DNA from: Bacteroidales bacterium
GTDB lineage: Bacteria; Bacteroidota; Bacteroidia; Bacteroidales; UBA932
Assembly: GCA_009777095.1 (NCBI GenBank)
Contig: WRMN01000005.1
Span: 1-64,000 of the forward strand
Direction: 5' to 3'
DNA: 64,000 bases
In this document: positions 20,435 to 30,932 of the stretch, in pieces
Layout: the number at the start of each line of letters is the position of its first letter
Numbering within the stretch: the stretch's first letter is position 1
The notes under the pieces: model-generated
Database searches by the model: none
Seen by the model: only the letters and a program-made list of their open reading frames with translations
Told to the model about the DNA's origin: nothing
Position numbers and translations under genes: made by a program

Positions 20435-20878
20435 ATGGAAACTTCGTTAGGAAACAGCAATTTAAATGTTTCGGAAATCGTTAAAATGTATCTGAAAAAG
20501 AGCGCTAAATATGCAAATGTGGTTGCAATTATAGGCTACGTTTTTTGCGGATTAACATTCTTATTAGGACTGCTTGTCTTAGCTGTGCAGGCAAGTGTGC
20601 CCAATGGCCTCACCGTAGGTTTAGTATATATAATTATGGCGCTGATTATGCTATTTCCTGCAAATTATCTTTATAAATTTGCCAATAAGATCAGAAATGC
20701 ACTATTGAGTGATAATCAACAAGAATTTGAAGGGGGTTTGTTAAATTTACAGTCCTTATTTTGTTTTCATTTTCGTCTTTTCATTGTTTGTATATGCCTC
20801 ATAACCATTTCAATACTCGTCATCATTATAGCCGGCCCACCCTCGACATCGTTTAATCCTTACGATTTCGGGTACTAA
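20435..20878 (+). CDS. Small integral membrane protein (DUF5362-like)
   Basis: 147 aa with several TM helices; preceded by TATATTTG at 20401-20408. Confidence 0.65.
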   Translation: METSLGNSNLNVSEIVKMYLKKSAKYANVVAIIGYVFCGLTFLLGLLVLAVQASVPNGLTVGLVYIIMALIMLFPANYLYKFANKIRNALLSDNQQEFEGGLLNLQSLFCFHFRLFIVCICLITISILVIIIAGPPSTSFNPYDFGY

Positions 20879-20917
20879 CGGGCATACCTGTAAAAATTAT
20901 TTGCAGTTTCACCTGCC

Positions 20918-21802
20918 TTATCTTGCTGTGCCGCTGATAATATCTAAAAGTTCGTTGGTGATGGCTTGCTGGCGGCTCTTGTTGTAGAGCAGCGTCAATT
21001 CATCAAGTAATTCATCGGCATTATCGGTGGCTAATTGCATGGCCATGGTGCGGGCTGCATGTTCCGCTGCCGCCGAATCGAGCAGGGCTGCAAATATTTT
21101 TAACTCCAGTACCTTTGGCAGCAACAAAGCAATCAATTCGTCGCGTGAAGGCTCAAGAATGTAGTCGGGACTTGTTTTCCACTTGCCGCCGCCATTTGCC
21201 TGAGCAGCTTCCTGAAACGAAAAAGGAAGGTAAACCTCCGAAGTCGGAATCTGTATTGCCGTATTTTTAAAATGATTGTATATAAGCGTCACATGGTCCA
21301 CCTGATGGGTGGAATAGAGTTCCAACAGTTGCAAGGCTAATGCCGCCGCATCTGCATAATTGGGCTTTTCGGCCATTCCCCGAAAGTCCCCTTGCGGTTT
21401 GTATCCTTCACGGAGTATAGCATCGTAAATCTTGCGCCCCACAGGAAAAATCAAGATGTCGCGACTGTGTAACTTGCTGTAGTTATCCTGTATCGTGGCG
21501 TTCAACTTTTTCAAGATATTCACGTTGAATGCGCCACAGAGCGAGGAATTGGAAGAGAAAGCAACGATAGCTGCCCGTTTGACTTCTTTTCTTGGCTGTA
21601 TATAAGGAGAAACAAAGTTTTCTTCCGAAGCGAGGAGCGAGGATAACATACTTATCAGCCGCTGTTCATAAGGCAGCATGTTGGCTACGGCATTCTGCGC
21701 ACGGTGTAGTTTTGCAGAAGCTATCCTTCGCATTGCGGAAGTTATCTTCCAAATGTTTTTGATAGATGAAATGCGTCCTTTTATCTCCTTGAGCGATGCC
21801 AT
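20918..21802 (-). CDS. atpG: ATP synthase gamma subunit
   Basis: MASLKEIKGRISSIKNIWKITSAMRRIASAKLHRAQ; C-terminal YNKSRQQAITNELLDIISG. Confidence 0.97.
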   Translation of the reverse strand: MASLKEIKGRISSIKNIWKITSAMRRIASAKLHRAQNAVANMLPYEQRLISMLSSLLASEENFVSPYIQPRKEVKRAAIVAFSSNSSLCGAFNVNILKKLNATIQDNYSKLHSRDILIFPVGRKIYDAILREGYKPQGDFRGMAEKPNYADAAALALQLLELYSTHQVDHVTLIYNHFKNTAIQIPTSEVYLPFSFQEAAQANGGGKWKTSPDYILEPSRDELIALLLPKVLELKIFAALLDSAAAEHAARTMAMQLATDNADELLDELTLLYNKSRQQAITNELLDIISGTAR

Positions 21803-21818
21803 TTATTTATTGTTTATT

Positions 21819-21852
21819 TGTTTAACTGTTTAACTGTTTAATTGTTTAATTG
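21819..21852. repeat. 9-bp tandem repeat TGTTTAA(C/T)T x4 between atpA and atpG
   Basis: tgtttaactgtttaactgtttaattgtttaattg. Confidence 0.85.
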
Positions 21853-21883
21853 ATTTGCGATACTCAGTTATTTATCGTTTTAT

Positions 21884-21920
21884 TCTCAACTCTCAATTCT
21901 CAATTCTCAACTCTCAATTG
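21884..21920. repeat. Heptamer tandem repeat CTCAA(C/T)T
   Basis: tctcaactctcaattctcaattctcaactctcaattg; overlaps the atpA stop. Confidence 0.9.
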
Positions 21921-23508
21921 TATTCAGCGCTCCGACTAAGGTGGCGGCAATCTGCTCAATTTTTTCACACACCTCGCTGTCAAGTACGCCCTTTTCGAGT
22001 TTCTTATATTCTTCGGTCGGTGTAAATGCGTTGAGAAATTGACTTTCAAATTCGTCCACCAGATCAATCGAAATCTCTTTCAACAGGCCATGCGTGCCGC
22101 AGTAGAGAATAGCGATTTGCTGCGCTACGGGTTTAGGAGAATATTGCGGCTGTACAAGCAAGCGTGTGTTTTTGCGCCCTCGGTCGATGGTGGCTGCGGT
22201 TACAGCGTCCATGTCGCCGCCGAATTTGGCAAAGGCTTCGAGTTCGCGGTATTGCGCCTGGTCAATCTTGAGCATTCCTGCTACCTGTTTCATTGCCTTG
22301 ATTTGGGCATTGCCTCCTACACGCGATACGGATATACCTACGTTAATGGCCGGCCGAACACCCTGATTGAATAGATCGGTGTCTAAGAAAATTTGTCCGT
22401 CGGTAATAGAAATTACGTTAGTGGGAATATAGGCTGAAACGTCGCCGGCCTGCGTTTCGATGATGGGAAGCGCTGTGAGCGATCCTCCTCCTTGTACCTT
22501 TCCTTTGAGACTTTCGGGCAGGTCGTTCATGTTTTGCGCTACCTCTTGTTGTCCGATGATTTTGGCAGCACGTTCGAGCAGGCGCGAGTGCAGGTAGAAA
22601 ATATCGCCAGGATAGGCTTCTCGGCCTGAGGGACGGCGCAGAATAAGCGAAAGTTCGCGATAAGCCACGGCCTGTTTCGACAGGTCGTCATAGACTACTA
22701 ATGCGTGACGCCCCGTATCTCTGAAGTATTCACCGATGGCGGCGCCGGCAAAGGGAGCAAAATACTGCAAAGCGGCCGTATCGGAAGCTAAGGCGGCTAC
22801 CACGACCGTGTACTCGAGGGCGCCGCGCTCGCGCAGCATTTCCACCAAAGACGCCACAGTGGTACCTTTCTGTCCGATGGCTACGTAAATGCAATAAACA
22901 GGATCGCCTTTATCAAAATTGTTCCGCTGATTCAGTATGGTGTCGATAGCAATAGAGGTTTTACCTGTTTGTCGGTCGCCGATAATCAGTTCGCGTTGCC
23001 CGCGTCCGATAGGTATCATAGCGTCCACTGCCTTAAGCCCTGTCTGGAGCGGCTGATTTACAGGCTGACGGAAGATTACTCCGGGCGCCTTACGCTCAAG
23101 CGGCATCTCGGTCGTAGGACCCTGAATAGGCCCAAGCCCGTCGATAGGCTTCCCCAGCGGGTCAATCACACGTCCGAGCATTCCTTCGCTTACCTCAATG
23201 GAGGCAATGTGGCGCGTACGCTTCACACTATCGCCTTCCTTGATTTCATCGGTCGGCCCTAATAACACCACGCCAACGTTGTCCTCTTCAAGGTTCATTA
23301 CTACGGCTTTCATGCCGTTCTTAAATTCTAATAATTCATTAGCTTCGGCATTTTGCAAGCCATAGAGGCGTGCTGCCCCGTCGCTTACCTGTAATACCGT
23401 GCCTACCTCTTCGAGTTTTAACTTCGATTCGATACCCTCCAACTGGTTGAGTAATACCTCGGAAATTTCACTTGCTTTAATATGTTCAGTCATAAATGTA
23501 AAAATCAA
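21907..23508 (-). CDS. atpA: ATP synthase alpha subunit
   Basis: [70 protein letters not shown]. Start may be MTEHIKASE at 23493. Confidence 0.97.
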   Translation of the reverse strand: MIFTFMTEHIKASEISEVLLNQLEGIESKLKLEEVGTVLQVSDGAARLYGLQNAEANELLEFKNGMKAVVMNLEEDNVGVVLLGPTDEIKEGDSVKRTRHIASIEVSEGMLGRVIDPLGKPIDGLGPIQGPTTEMPLERKAPGVIFRQPVNQPLQTGLKAVDAMIPIGRGQRELIIGDRQTGKTSIAIDTILNQRNNFDKGDPVYCIYVAIGQKGTTVASLVEMLRERGALEYTVVVAALASDTAALQYFAPFAGAAIGEYFRDTGRHALVVYDDLSKQAVAYRELSLILRRPSGREAYPGDIFYLHSRLLERAAKIIGQQEVAQNMNDLPESLKGKVQGGGSLTALPIIETQAGDVSAYIPTNVISITDGQIFLDTDLFNQGVRPAINVGISVSRVGGNAQIKAMKQVAGMLKIDQAQYRELEAFAKFGGDMDAVTAATIDRGRKNTRLLVQPQYSPKPVAQQIAILYCGTHGLLKEISIDLVDEFESQFLNAFTPTEEYKKLEKGVLDSEVCEKIEQIAATLVGALNTIES

Positions 23509-23531
23509 TCCGGCGCTTATATTATACTATT

Positions 23532-24077
23532 CTACCGGTGTTCATTTATAAAATGTTTTTTTATTTCGGTCAACTGTGAGGCGATGGAAGCGTCAATCCG
23601 CATGAAGTTCATTTGGAAGATGAAGCCTCCAATCAGTTCGGGGTTGATATGTTTGTCCAATTCTACTTCTCCTCCTGTACGGGTGCGCACCAATGTTTTG
23701 ATACGCTCTTCCGTATCCTGAGCGAGCGGAACAACGGTTTCTAATAATGCTACGTTAATATTGCGCGCTTTGCGGTAAAGGTCAAGGTAATTAACAGCTA
23801 TAGATTGCAGCAGGAACTCCCTCTGGTTACGAACAACTAAGCGAATGAAACGCCAAGTTTGGCGCGTTACCCGTTCACTGATGGCGCTTTTGATTAATGC
23901 TATCTTACCGCGCGTTCCGAGAATCGGATTTACCAAAGCAGGACGCAGGCGAGGTTCCAGGGCAAAATGTCGCGCAAGGATTTCCATCTCTCGAAAAACC
24001 TCGTCCGACACCCCTTCGTGTTCGGTGTAAGCGAACAGCGCTCTGGCATAACGCACTGATATGATACCTGTATTCAT
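23532..24077 (-). CDS. atpH: ATP synthase delta subunit
   Basis: Position in operon; VSVRYARALFAYTEHEG-like start, GGFIFQMNFMRIDASIASQL. Confidence 0.92.
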   Translation of the reverse strand: MNTGIISVRYARALFAYTEHEGVSDEVFREMEILARHFALEPRLRPALVNPILGTRGKIALIKSAISERVTRQTWRFIRLVVRNQREFLLQSIAVNYLDLYRKARNINVALLETVVPLAQDTEERIKTLVRTRTGGEVELDKHINPELIGGFIFQMNFMRIDASIASQLTEIKKHFINEHR

Positions 24078-24079
24078 CT

Positions 24080-24586
24080 TTAATTAGCTAAATTTTCGCG
24101 CTGTGCCTCGTCTATCATACGATTTAATAAATCCATCTGGCAGTCTTTTTCTTTTAACTTATTACGCAGAATTTTTTCAGCAATATCAACGGCTAAAATT
24201 GCTACCTGGCTGCGAATTTCTGTAAGGGCGGCTTCGTGCTCTAAGCGAATCTGCTTTTGTGTCTCCTGAAGCATTTTCTGCGTTTCGCGCTGTGCTGCCT
24301 CTTTTGCATCGGCCAAAATCCGTTCCTTGGTTTGGCTTGTTTCCCGCAGTATGGAAAGTTGTCTTGAGCGTGTTTCTTCCAGCATGGCTTCGCTTTGAAC
24401 TTTCACCTCGGCTAAACGGCGATTGGTTTCATCAGCCGCCTGTAACGATTTGGTTATATATTCCTTCCGCTCTTCTACCATACGCGTAATAACGGGAAAT
24501 CCCCATTTCGCAACAATGAAGAAAACGATGCCGAACGACAGCAGCATCCAAAACAAGAGCCCTGAATCGGGCAATAATAACGACAT
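24080..24586 (-). CDS. atpF: ATP synthase b subunit
   Basis: MSLLLPDSGLLFWMLLSFGIVFFIVAKWGFPVI followed by a long charged helix. Confidence 0.94.
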   Translation of the reverse strand: MSLLLPDSGLLFWMLLSFGIVFFIVAKWGFPVITRMVEERKEYITKSLQAADETNRRLAEVKVQSEAMLEETRSRQLSILRETSQTKERILADAKEAAQRETQKMLQETQKQIRLEHEAALTEIRSQVAILAVDIAEKILRNKLKEKDCQMDLLNRMIDEAQRENLAN

Positions 24587-24607
24587 AACCTCTTTTTTAA
24601 AAAGATT

Positions 24608-24850
24608 TTAGAGTGCGAGAAAACAGACTACAATAGCGAATAGAGCAGCGCCTTCAATAAGAGCAGATGCAATAATCATCGACATACGAATGTCGTTAGC
24701 CGCCTCGGGTTGTCGTGCAATGCCTTCCATGGCTGCCGCGCCGATTTTACTGATGCCGAAAGCTGCAGCGAATGCAGCTACACTTGCTGCGATAGCAATA
24801 ATGCCGATGTGCAGAGACGATGCGGCTTGTAAAAAATTTGTCATAAACAT
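24608..24850 (-). CDS. atpE: ATP synthase c subunit
   Basis: 80 aa; GISKIGAAAMEGIARQPEAANDIRMSMIIASALIEGAALFAIVVCFLAL. Confidence 0.96.
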   Translation of the reverse strand: MFMTNFLQAASSLHIGIIAIAASVAAFAAAFGISKIGAAAMEGIARQPEAANDIRMSMIIASALIEGAALFAIVVCFLAL

Positions 24851-24878
24851 AAGATTTAAACTTTAAATTATACGATTT

Positions 24879-25967
24879 TTATTTAATTTCTAATTTTGCT
24901 TCTTTAGTTTTGTGATGATGCGCTTTCGGTCTCGACAGGCCGATAAAGACAGCCGACAGCATGGTGAAAACATAAGCCTGAATATAGGCTACCAACAGCT
25001 CAAGGAAACTCATCAACACACTCAAAATAACCGATATAGCACTCATGCTTGCGTTCACTGTCGGCCCTTTGACTACGGTCAGAAAGACTAAGCAGGTCAG
25101 TCCGAGAATGATAGCATGTCCGGCCATTATGTTGGCAAACAAACGAATCATCAGTGCGAATGGTTTTGTGAAAATCCCGAACAGCTCAATTACAGGCATC
25201 AGCGGAATGGGAATTTTCATCCATACAGGTACATCAGGCCATAAAATTTCTTTCCAGTATTCTTTATTGCCGAACAGGTTGACTACAAAAAAAGTACATA
25301 AGGCTAATACCATTGTTACGGCCATATTGCCTGTAGTGGAAGCGCCACCGGGGAAAAATGGAATTAAACCCATAAGGTTGTTAATCAAAATGAAAAAGAA
25401 AGCAGTCAACAAGTAGGGTGCATAACGTTTATACTCGGCGCCAACACAGGGTTTTATCAAGTCATCATGAATATTCATCACAAACATCTCCATGGCGCCG
25501 ACAAATCCTCCGGGCACGCTTCTGCTCGGCCTTTTCCTGTACCACCGTACTAAGCTCATCACTATGCAGATTAAAATGATGCTGTTGATGATAAGGGCAG
25601 CCGCATTTTTTGTGAGCGATAGGTCTATAGGCCGCACCTCTTCTCCTGCGGCATTACGCTCAGCCAGTTTGCCGACATACTTGCCTTCCTGCGCTATGTA
25701 AAAGCCTTTATATTCTTTGTGATCTAATTTTGAGGACATAAAAAGATGCCAGCCCTTTTCCTTGCTGTAGGCAATAATCGGAAGCGGAATAGTGATGTGC
25801 GTGTCGCCCCAAGTGGTAATATGCCAGCCGTAGGAATCCCCTGTATGCGAAAAGATAAACTCCTTTACATCGAATTTCTTTGTTGCCTCGCTATTTTCCC
25901 CCTGAGCGCTGAGGGACATCACAAAGAAACAGATGAAACAGATAATATATTTAGAGAATTTAGTCAT
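24879..25967 (-). CDS. atpB: ATP synthase a subunit with N-terminal exported extension
   Basis: KPFALMIRLFANIMAGHAIILGL; N-terminal signal-like MTKFSKYIICFICFFVMSLSAQ. Confidence 0.95.
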   Translation of the reverse strand: MTKFSKYIICFICFFVMSLSAQGENSEATKKFDVKEFIFSHTGDSYGWHITTWGDTHITIPLPIIAYSKEKGWHLFMSSKLDHKEYKGFYIAQEGKYVGKLAERNAAGEEVRPIDLSLTKNAAALIINSIILICIVMSLVRWYRKRPSRSVPGGFVGAMEMFVMNIHDDLIKPCVGAEYKRYAPYLLTAFFFILINNLMGLIPFFPGGASTTGNMAVTMVLALCTFFVVNLFGNKEYWKEILWPDVPVWMKIPIPLMPVIELFGIFTKPFALMIRLFANIMAGHAIILGLTCLVFLTVVKGPTVNASMSAISVILSVLMSFLELLVAYIQAYVFTMLSAVFIGLSRPKAHHHKTKEAKLEIK

Positions 25968-25971
25968 CTTA

Positions 25972-26376
25972 TCAGCGGATTTGTCGGGTCATTTTTTCAA
26001 AACGGTAAAAAATAGCAATTTCTACAAATAAGTAGAGGAAATAAAAAATTAGCGTAGTAATTACCATCTCGGTTATATTTTCGCCTGCAAGCCAATAATA
26101 AAGTAAAACACTTCCTAAGGTCAGCACAATTTTGATTGCCCGCGACAACATGTAGGCAGTCAGGATCTTTTGTGCCTTATGCCTGCTGTAATGGTACATT
26201 CCTATTGACATAAATAATCCCAACAATATAAAATAAGCAGGGATTAACGGATACCACCGAAAATAATAGGCAGGGAAAATCCAATACAAGACTATCCAAC
26301 CTGCTAAACCTGCAATAACTACTGTTGCGAGCAAGGAGAGGATAAGGGGCAGATATTGTTTTTTGGATTGGTTCAT
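25972..26376 (-). CDS. Membrane protein in the atp operon (AtpI-like position)
   Basis: 134 aa, four TM helices, between atpC and atpB. Confidence 0.6.
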   Translation of the reverse strand: MNQSKKQYLPLILSLLATVVIAGLAGWIVLYWIFPAYYFRWYPLIPAYFILLGLFMSIGMYHYSRHKAQKILTAYMLSRAIKIVLTLGSVLLYYWLAGENITEMVITTLIFYFLYLFVEIAIFYRFEKMTRQIR

Positions 26377-26377
26377 G

Positions 26378-26614
26378 TTATGCTAAAACTATAATATGGT
26401 TTTTCTTTACTTCAACAAATCCGCCTCTGGGGATAGGTAATGTTTCTTTTTTGCTGTCTTGCGTATAGATGATCTTTCCTTTTGGCTGTAAAGAGGAAAT
26501 CAGTGGCGCATGGCCTTCAAGTACAGTGAATGAACCCATTGTACCAGGTAGCGTAACGCTTTCGACTTCGCCGCTGAAAAGCATCTTTTTTGGAGTGATG
26601 ATATCTAATTTCAT
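26378..26614 (-). CDS. atpC: ATP synthase epsilon subunit
   Basis: MKLDIITPKKMLFSGEVESVTLPGTMGSFTVLEGHAPLISSLQ. Confidence 0.95.
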   Translation of the reverse strand: MKLDIITPKKMLFSGEVESVTLPGTMGSFTVLEGHAPLISSLQPKGKIIYTQDSKKETLPIPRGGFVEVKKNHIIVLA

Positions 26615-26645
26615 ACCTTAAAATACTTCATGTTTTTGTCTTTAT

Positions 26646-28184
<1,539 letters not shown>

Positions 28185-28274
28185 TTATTTGAATATTCCT
28201 AAAAAAATATCCGGCAAAATTAATGCAAATATTTGATTAAACAATTTATTTTTTATTTTTCGGTCATTTTTCAG

Positions 28275-28282
28275 TATATTTG
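28275..28282 (+). promoter_or_regulatory. Promoter -7 TATATTTG
   Basis: TAnnTTTG upstream of the ORF at 28306. Confidence 0.5.
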
Positions 28283-28305
28283 CAAGATGTTATCTGAAAA
28301 AATTT

Positions 28306-29151
28306 TTGCCCATGGATACTAAAATAGCCGCTTTTTTGACTTATCTTGAAACAGCTTCTGCTGAAACCCGCCATATAGTAATGCAAAATTACCCTAATGA
28401 ATTGCCTTTAAATGAAGTAGTTGCCTATTTGAAAGACGATCCGACAACGGAAAAGGCTACTGCTTTGTTAATGTATTGGTTGATGCACCCCCGTTTTTCC
28501 AAACAGTTTGACCCGAATGAAGCGCGGGAAAAAGAATTGGAAAAATTCGGCGAAGTTTATTTTGACCTGATAGAAGACCTTGAATGTAAATATGCGGCTG
28601 GTTTTTACACGGTACAAACTATAGGCTATGACCCTTATTACGATTACAGCCGCGATTCTGGCTATTTCGGGGAAAAACGCAGGGTTCCCTCAATAATGAA
28701 TGTGCCGGTCTATGGCAAAACTATTGACACCGCAACTTATGACCGTGAGCATGGCTTGCAAAAAGGCCTGACGGCAGAATTGTTTGCCGTTATTAATGCC
28801 GCAACTGTCCCGCCGCCGACTATCCCTGTTTCGGAGTCGGAAGCGGCGCCTATAGTGTCGGAGGAGCCTGTTTCACCCTACGTGCCTTTCGAGCCTTTGC
28901 TTGCAGGACAGAAAGTAGAAGAAGAAAAGCTTGTTACTGTAGCTGAAGATGCTGAAAAGAGCGAGTGGGAAAAAGTAATGGAAAAATATAAGGAAGAATG
29001 GAAAAAAGAAGAGGAGTATGACCCTTATGCTCCTGATCCTCATACTGATACTCAACATGCGCCCAATAATTCTAAGGCAGGTTGCGGCGCATTCATAGCG
29101 ATTGCTGCTATCATTATGCTATTGATGAGAATGTGCGAGAATACGAATTAA
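28306..29151 (+). CDS. Hypothetical protein with C-terminal membrane anchor
   Basis: 281 aa; C-terminal CGAFIAIAAIIMLLMRMC; no recognised domain. Confidence 0.65.
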   Translation: MPMDTKIAAFLTYLETASAETRHIVMQNYPNELPLNEVVAYLKDDPTTEKATALLMYWLMHPRFSKQFDPNEAREKELEKFGEVYFDLIEDLECKYAAGFYTVQTIGYDPYYDYSRDSGYFGEKRRVPSIMNVPVYGKTIDTATYDREHGLQKGLTAELFAVINAATVPPPTIPVSESEAAPIVSEEPVSPYVPFEPLLAGQKVEEEKLVTVAEDAEKSEWEKVMEKYKEEWKKEEEYDPYAPDPHTDTQHAPNNSKAGCGAFIAIAAIIMLLMRMCENTN

Positions 29152-29194
29152 GCCTAACAGGCAGCTAAACCTTGAACCTTAAATTTGTCGCCTG

Positions 29195-29617
29195 TCATTT
29201 TCTTAGCCGCTCGGTCATCTTGACCATGGCCTCGTCGCGGGCGATGCAGCGTAGCGCCATATAGGTAAGAATGGCGGCAATGACAGGAAAGGCAGCTGTC
29301 AGTGAAAAGGCGGCGCCTGTTTTCAGCGTAAATAGATAATAGGCTATAATCCCTTGGACACCTAATAAAACAAGGCAATTAAACATACAAAGGCGTATCT
29401 GGCGCGTACGTTTACGATACATGAAAATGTTGAAGTAGCCAATGACTGTTGCAACAATAAGCAAGACCTGAATAAGAGTAGAGTCGGTATACTTAATAAT
29501 TTCCTCGCCGAAACTGATAAAGGGGTTAAAAAACATGCAGGTCAGCAGAATGGCCGCAGCCAGCAGAAAAAGAGTTTGAATACGTTGAAGCATATTGGGT
29601 TGTTGTATTTTTCGCAA
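29195..29617 (-). CDS. DUF4293-like membrane protein
   Basis: MLQRIQTLFLLAAAILLTCMFF...; four TM helices. Confidence 0.75.
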   Translation of the reverse strand: MRKIQQPNMLQRIQTLFLLAAAILLTCMFFNPFISFGEEIIKYTDSTLIQVLLIVATVIGYFNIFMYRKRTRQIRLCMFNCLVLLGVQGIIAYYLFTLKTGAAFSLTAAFPVIAAILTYMALRCIARDEAMVKMTERLRK

Positions 29618-29624
29618 TTATTCC

Positions 29625-30266
29625 TTATTCATTGTCCTTGCCCCATTTCTCCGGAGATTGGCGCCATTCTTCAAGTGTTTCCATATCGGATTCTTTGATA
29701 TAGTTACACTGCTTGGCTTCTTCAATCAGGGTCAGATAATTGGTAAGGGTGTGTAATTCGCAACCGGCCTTCTCGAAGCTGCGGCGGGTAGAGATAAAAT
29801 TGTAAGAGAAAATGGCTACCATGCCCAATACTTCCGCTCCCGCCTTACGAACGGCATCTACAGCTTGCAAGCTGCTGCCGCCGGTAGATATGAGGTCTTC
29901 TATTACCACTACACGCGCTCCGGGTTGCAATTCCCCTTCAATAATGTTCGACAGGCCGTGGCTTTTAGCAGAAGAACGGATATAAATAAAAGACTTTTCC
30001 ATTTTTTCGGCCACCAAGGCTCCGTGGGCAATAGCGCCTGTAGCAACGCCTGCGATGACCTCTGCATTGGGAAAATGCTGAAGAATGAGTTGCGTAAGGC
30101 TTTCATAAATCAGTTTCCGCGCTTTGGGGTAAGACAATATTTTGCGATTATCGCAGTATATAGGTGAACGCCAGCCGGAGGCCCAGGTAAAAGGTTGCTC
30201 CACATTCAAGCGCACGGCGGAAATGTCAAGTAGTTGGCGAGCAATAATTTTTTCTATTTTTTTCAT
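29625..30266 (-). CDS. pyrE: Orotate phosphoribosyltransferase
   Basis: PFTWASGWRSPIYCDNR; VVVIEDLISTGGSSLQAVDAVRKAGAEVLG. Confidence 0.96.
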   Translation of the reverse strand: MKKIEKIIARQLLDISAVRLNVEQPFTWASGWRSPIYCDNRKILSYPKARKLIYESLTQLILQHFPNAEVIAGVATGAIAHGALVAEKMEKSFIYIRSSAKSHGLSNIIEGELQPGARVVVIEDLISTGGSSLQAVDAVRKAGAEVLGMVAIFSYNFISTRRSFEKAGCELHTLTNYLTLIEEAKQCNYIKESDMETLEEWRQSPEKWGKDNE

Positions 30267-30300
30267 AAAATTTTTATCTTTGTGCTAAATTTATCCTTAA

Positions 30301-30912
30301 ATGTATAAAATATTCTTCAACGACCGAGTTCTAAGCATTAGTAACAATTGGCTGCAATGTAGCCAAGTTATGAATGCAATAATCTACAAAGTTACAAAAA
30401 AAAATGAAATAAAACCAATAGTTGATAATTTTCAGCAAAATTTGGCTATGCGGGAGCTGTACCTGTATGTTGAAGATGTGGAAGAAGCTATGAATGAGGT
30501 TCTTTCCTTATTTAACGTAGAGGAATCGGCCGGAGGGGTGGTCTGCAATAATAATGACGAATGGCTGCTGATATTCAGGCACGAATTTTGGGATTTGCCC
30601 AAAGGAAGACCGGAGTCGGGGGAAAGCATGCCTGAAGCCGCCTTGAGGGAGGTTGAGGAGGAATGTGGCATTCATGAACTTACATTGTTTGATTTTCTCA
30701 CCTGTACCTATCATACTTATAAAGAAAATGAGCAAATTATGCTAAAGAAAAACTACTGGTACAGTATGAAATATACAGGGACGGCAAGCCTTATACCTCA
30801 AAAGGAAGAAGGCATTATAGAAGCGCGATGGGTGCCCCGCAATGAAATCCCCGTATATTTACCAAAGATGTATTCATCAATTACAGAGGTGCTGCAGATG
30901 GCTGTTTGCTGA
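30301..30912 (+). CDS. NUDIX hydrolase
   Basis: LPKGRPESGESMPEAALREVEEECGI Nudix box. Confidence 0.93.
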   Translation: MYKIFFNDRVLSISNNWLQCSQVMNAIIYKVTKKNEIKPIVDNFQQNLAMRELYLYVEDVEEAMNEVLSLFNVEESAGGVVCNNNDEWLLIFRHEFWDLPKGRPESGESMPEAALREVEEECGIHELTLFDFLTCTYHTYKENEQIMLKKNYWYSMKYTGTASLIPQKEEGIIEARWVPRNEIPVYLPKMYSSITEVLQMAVC

Positions 30913-30932
30913 TAATTTAAAGATTTAAAATT

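Noticed and set aside
24608-24850. Na+-coupled ATP synthase c-ring
   Set aside because: The helix-2 carboxylate is followed by Gly (IEGAAL), not the ES(T) pattern typical of Na+ rings as I know it.
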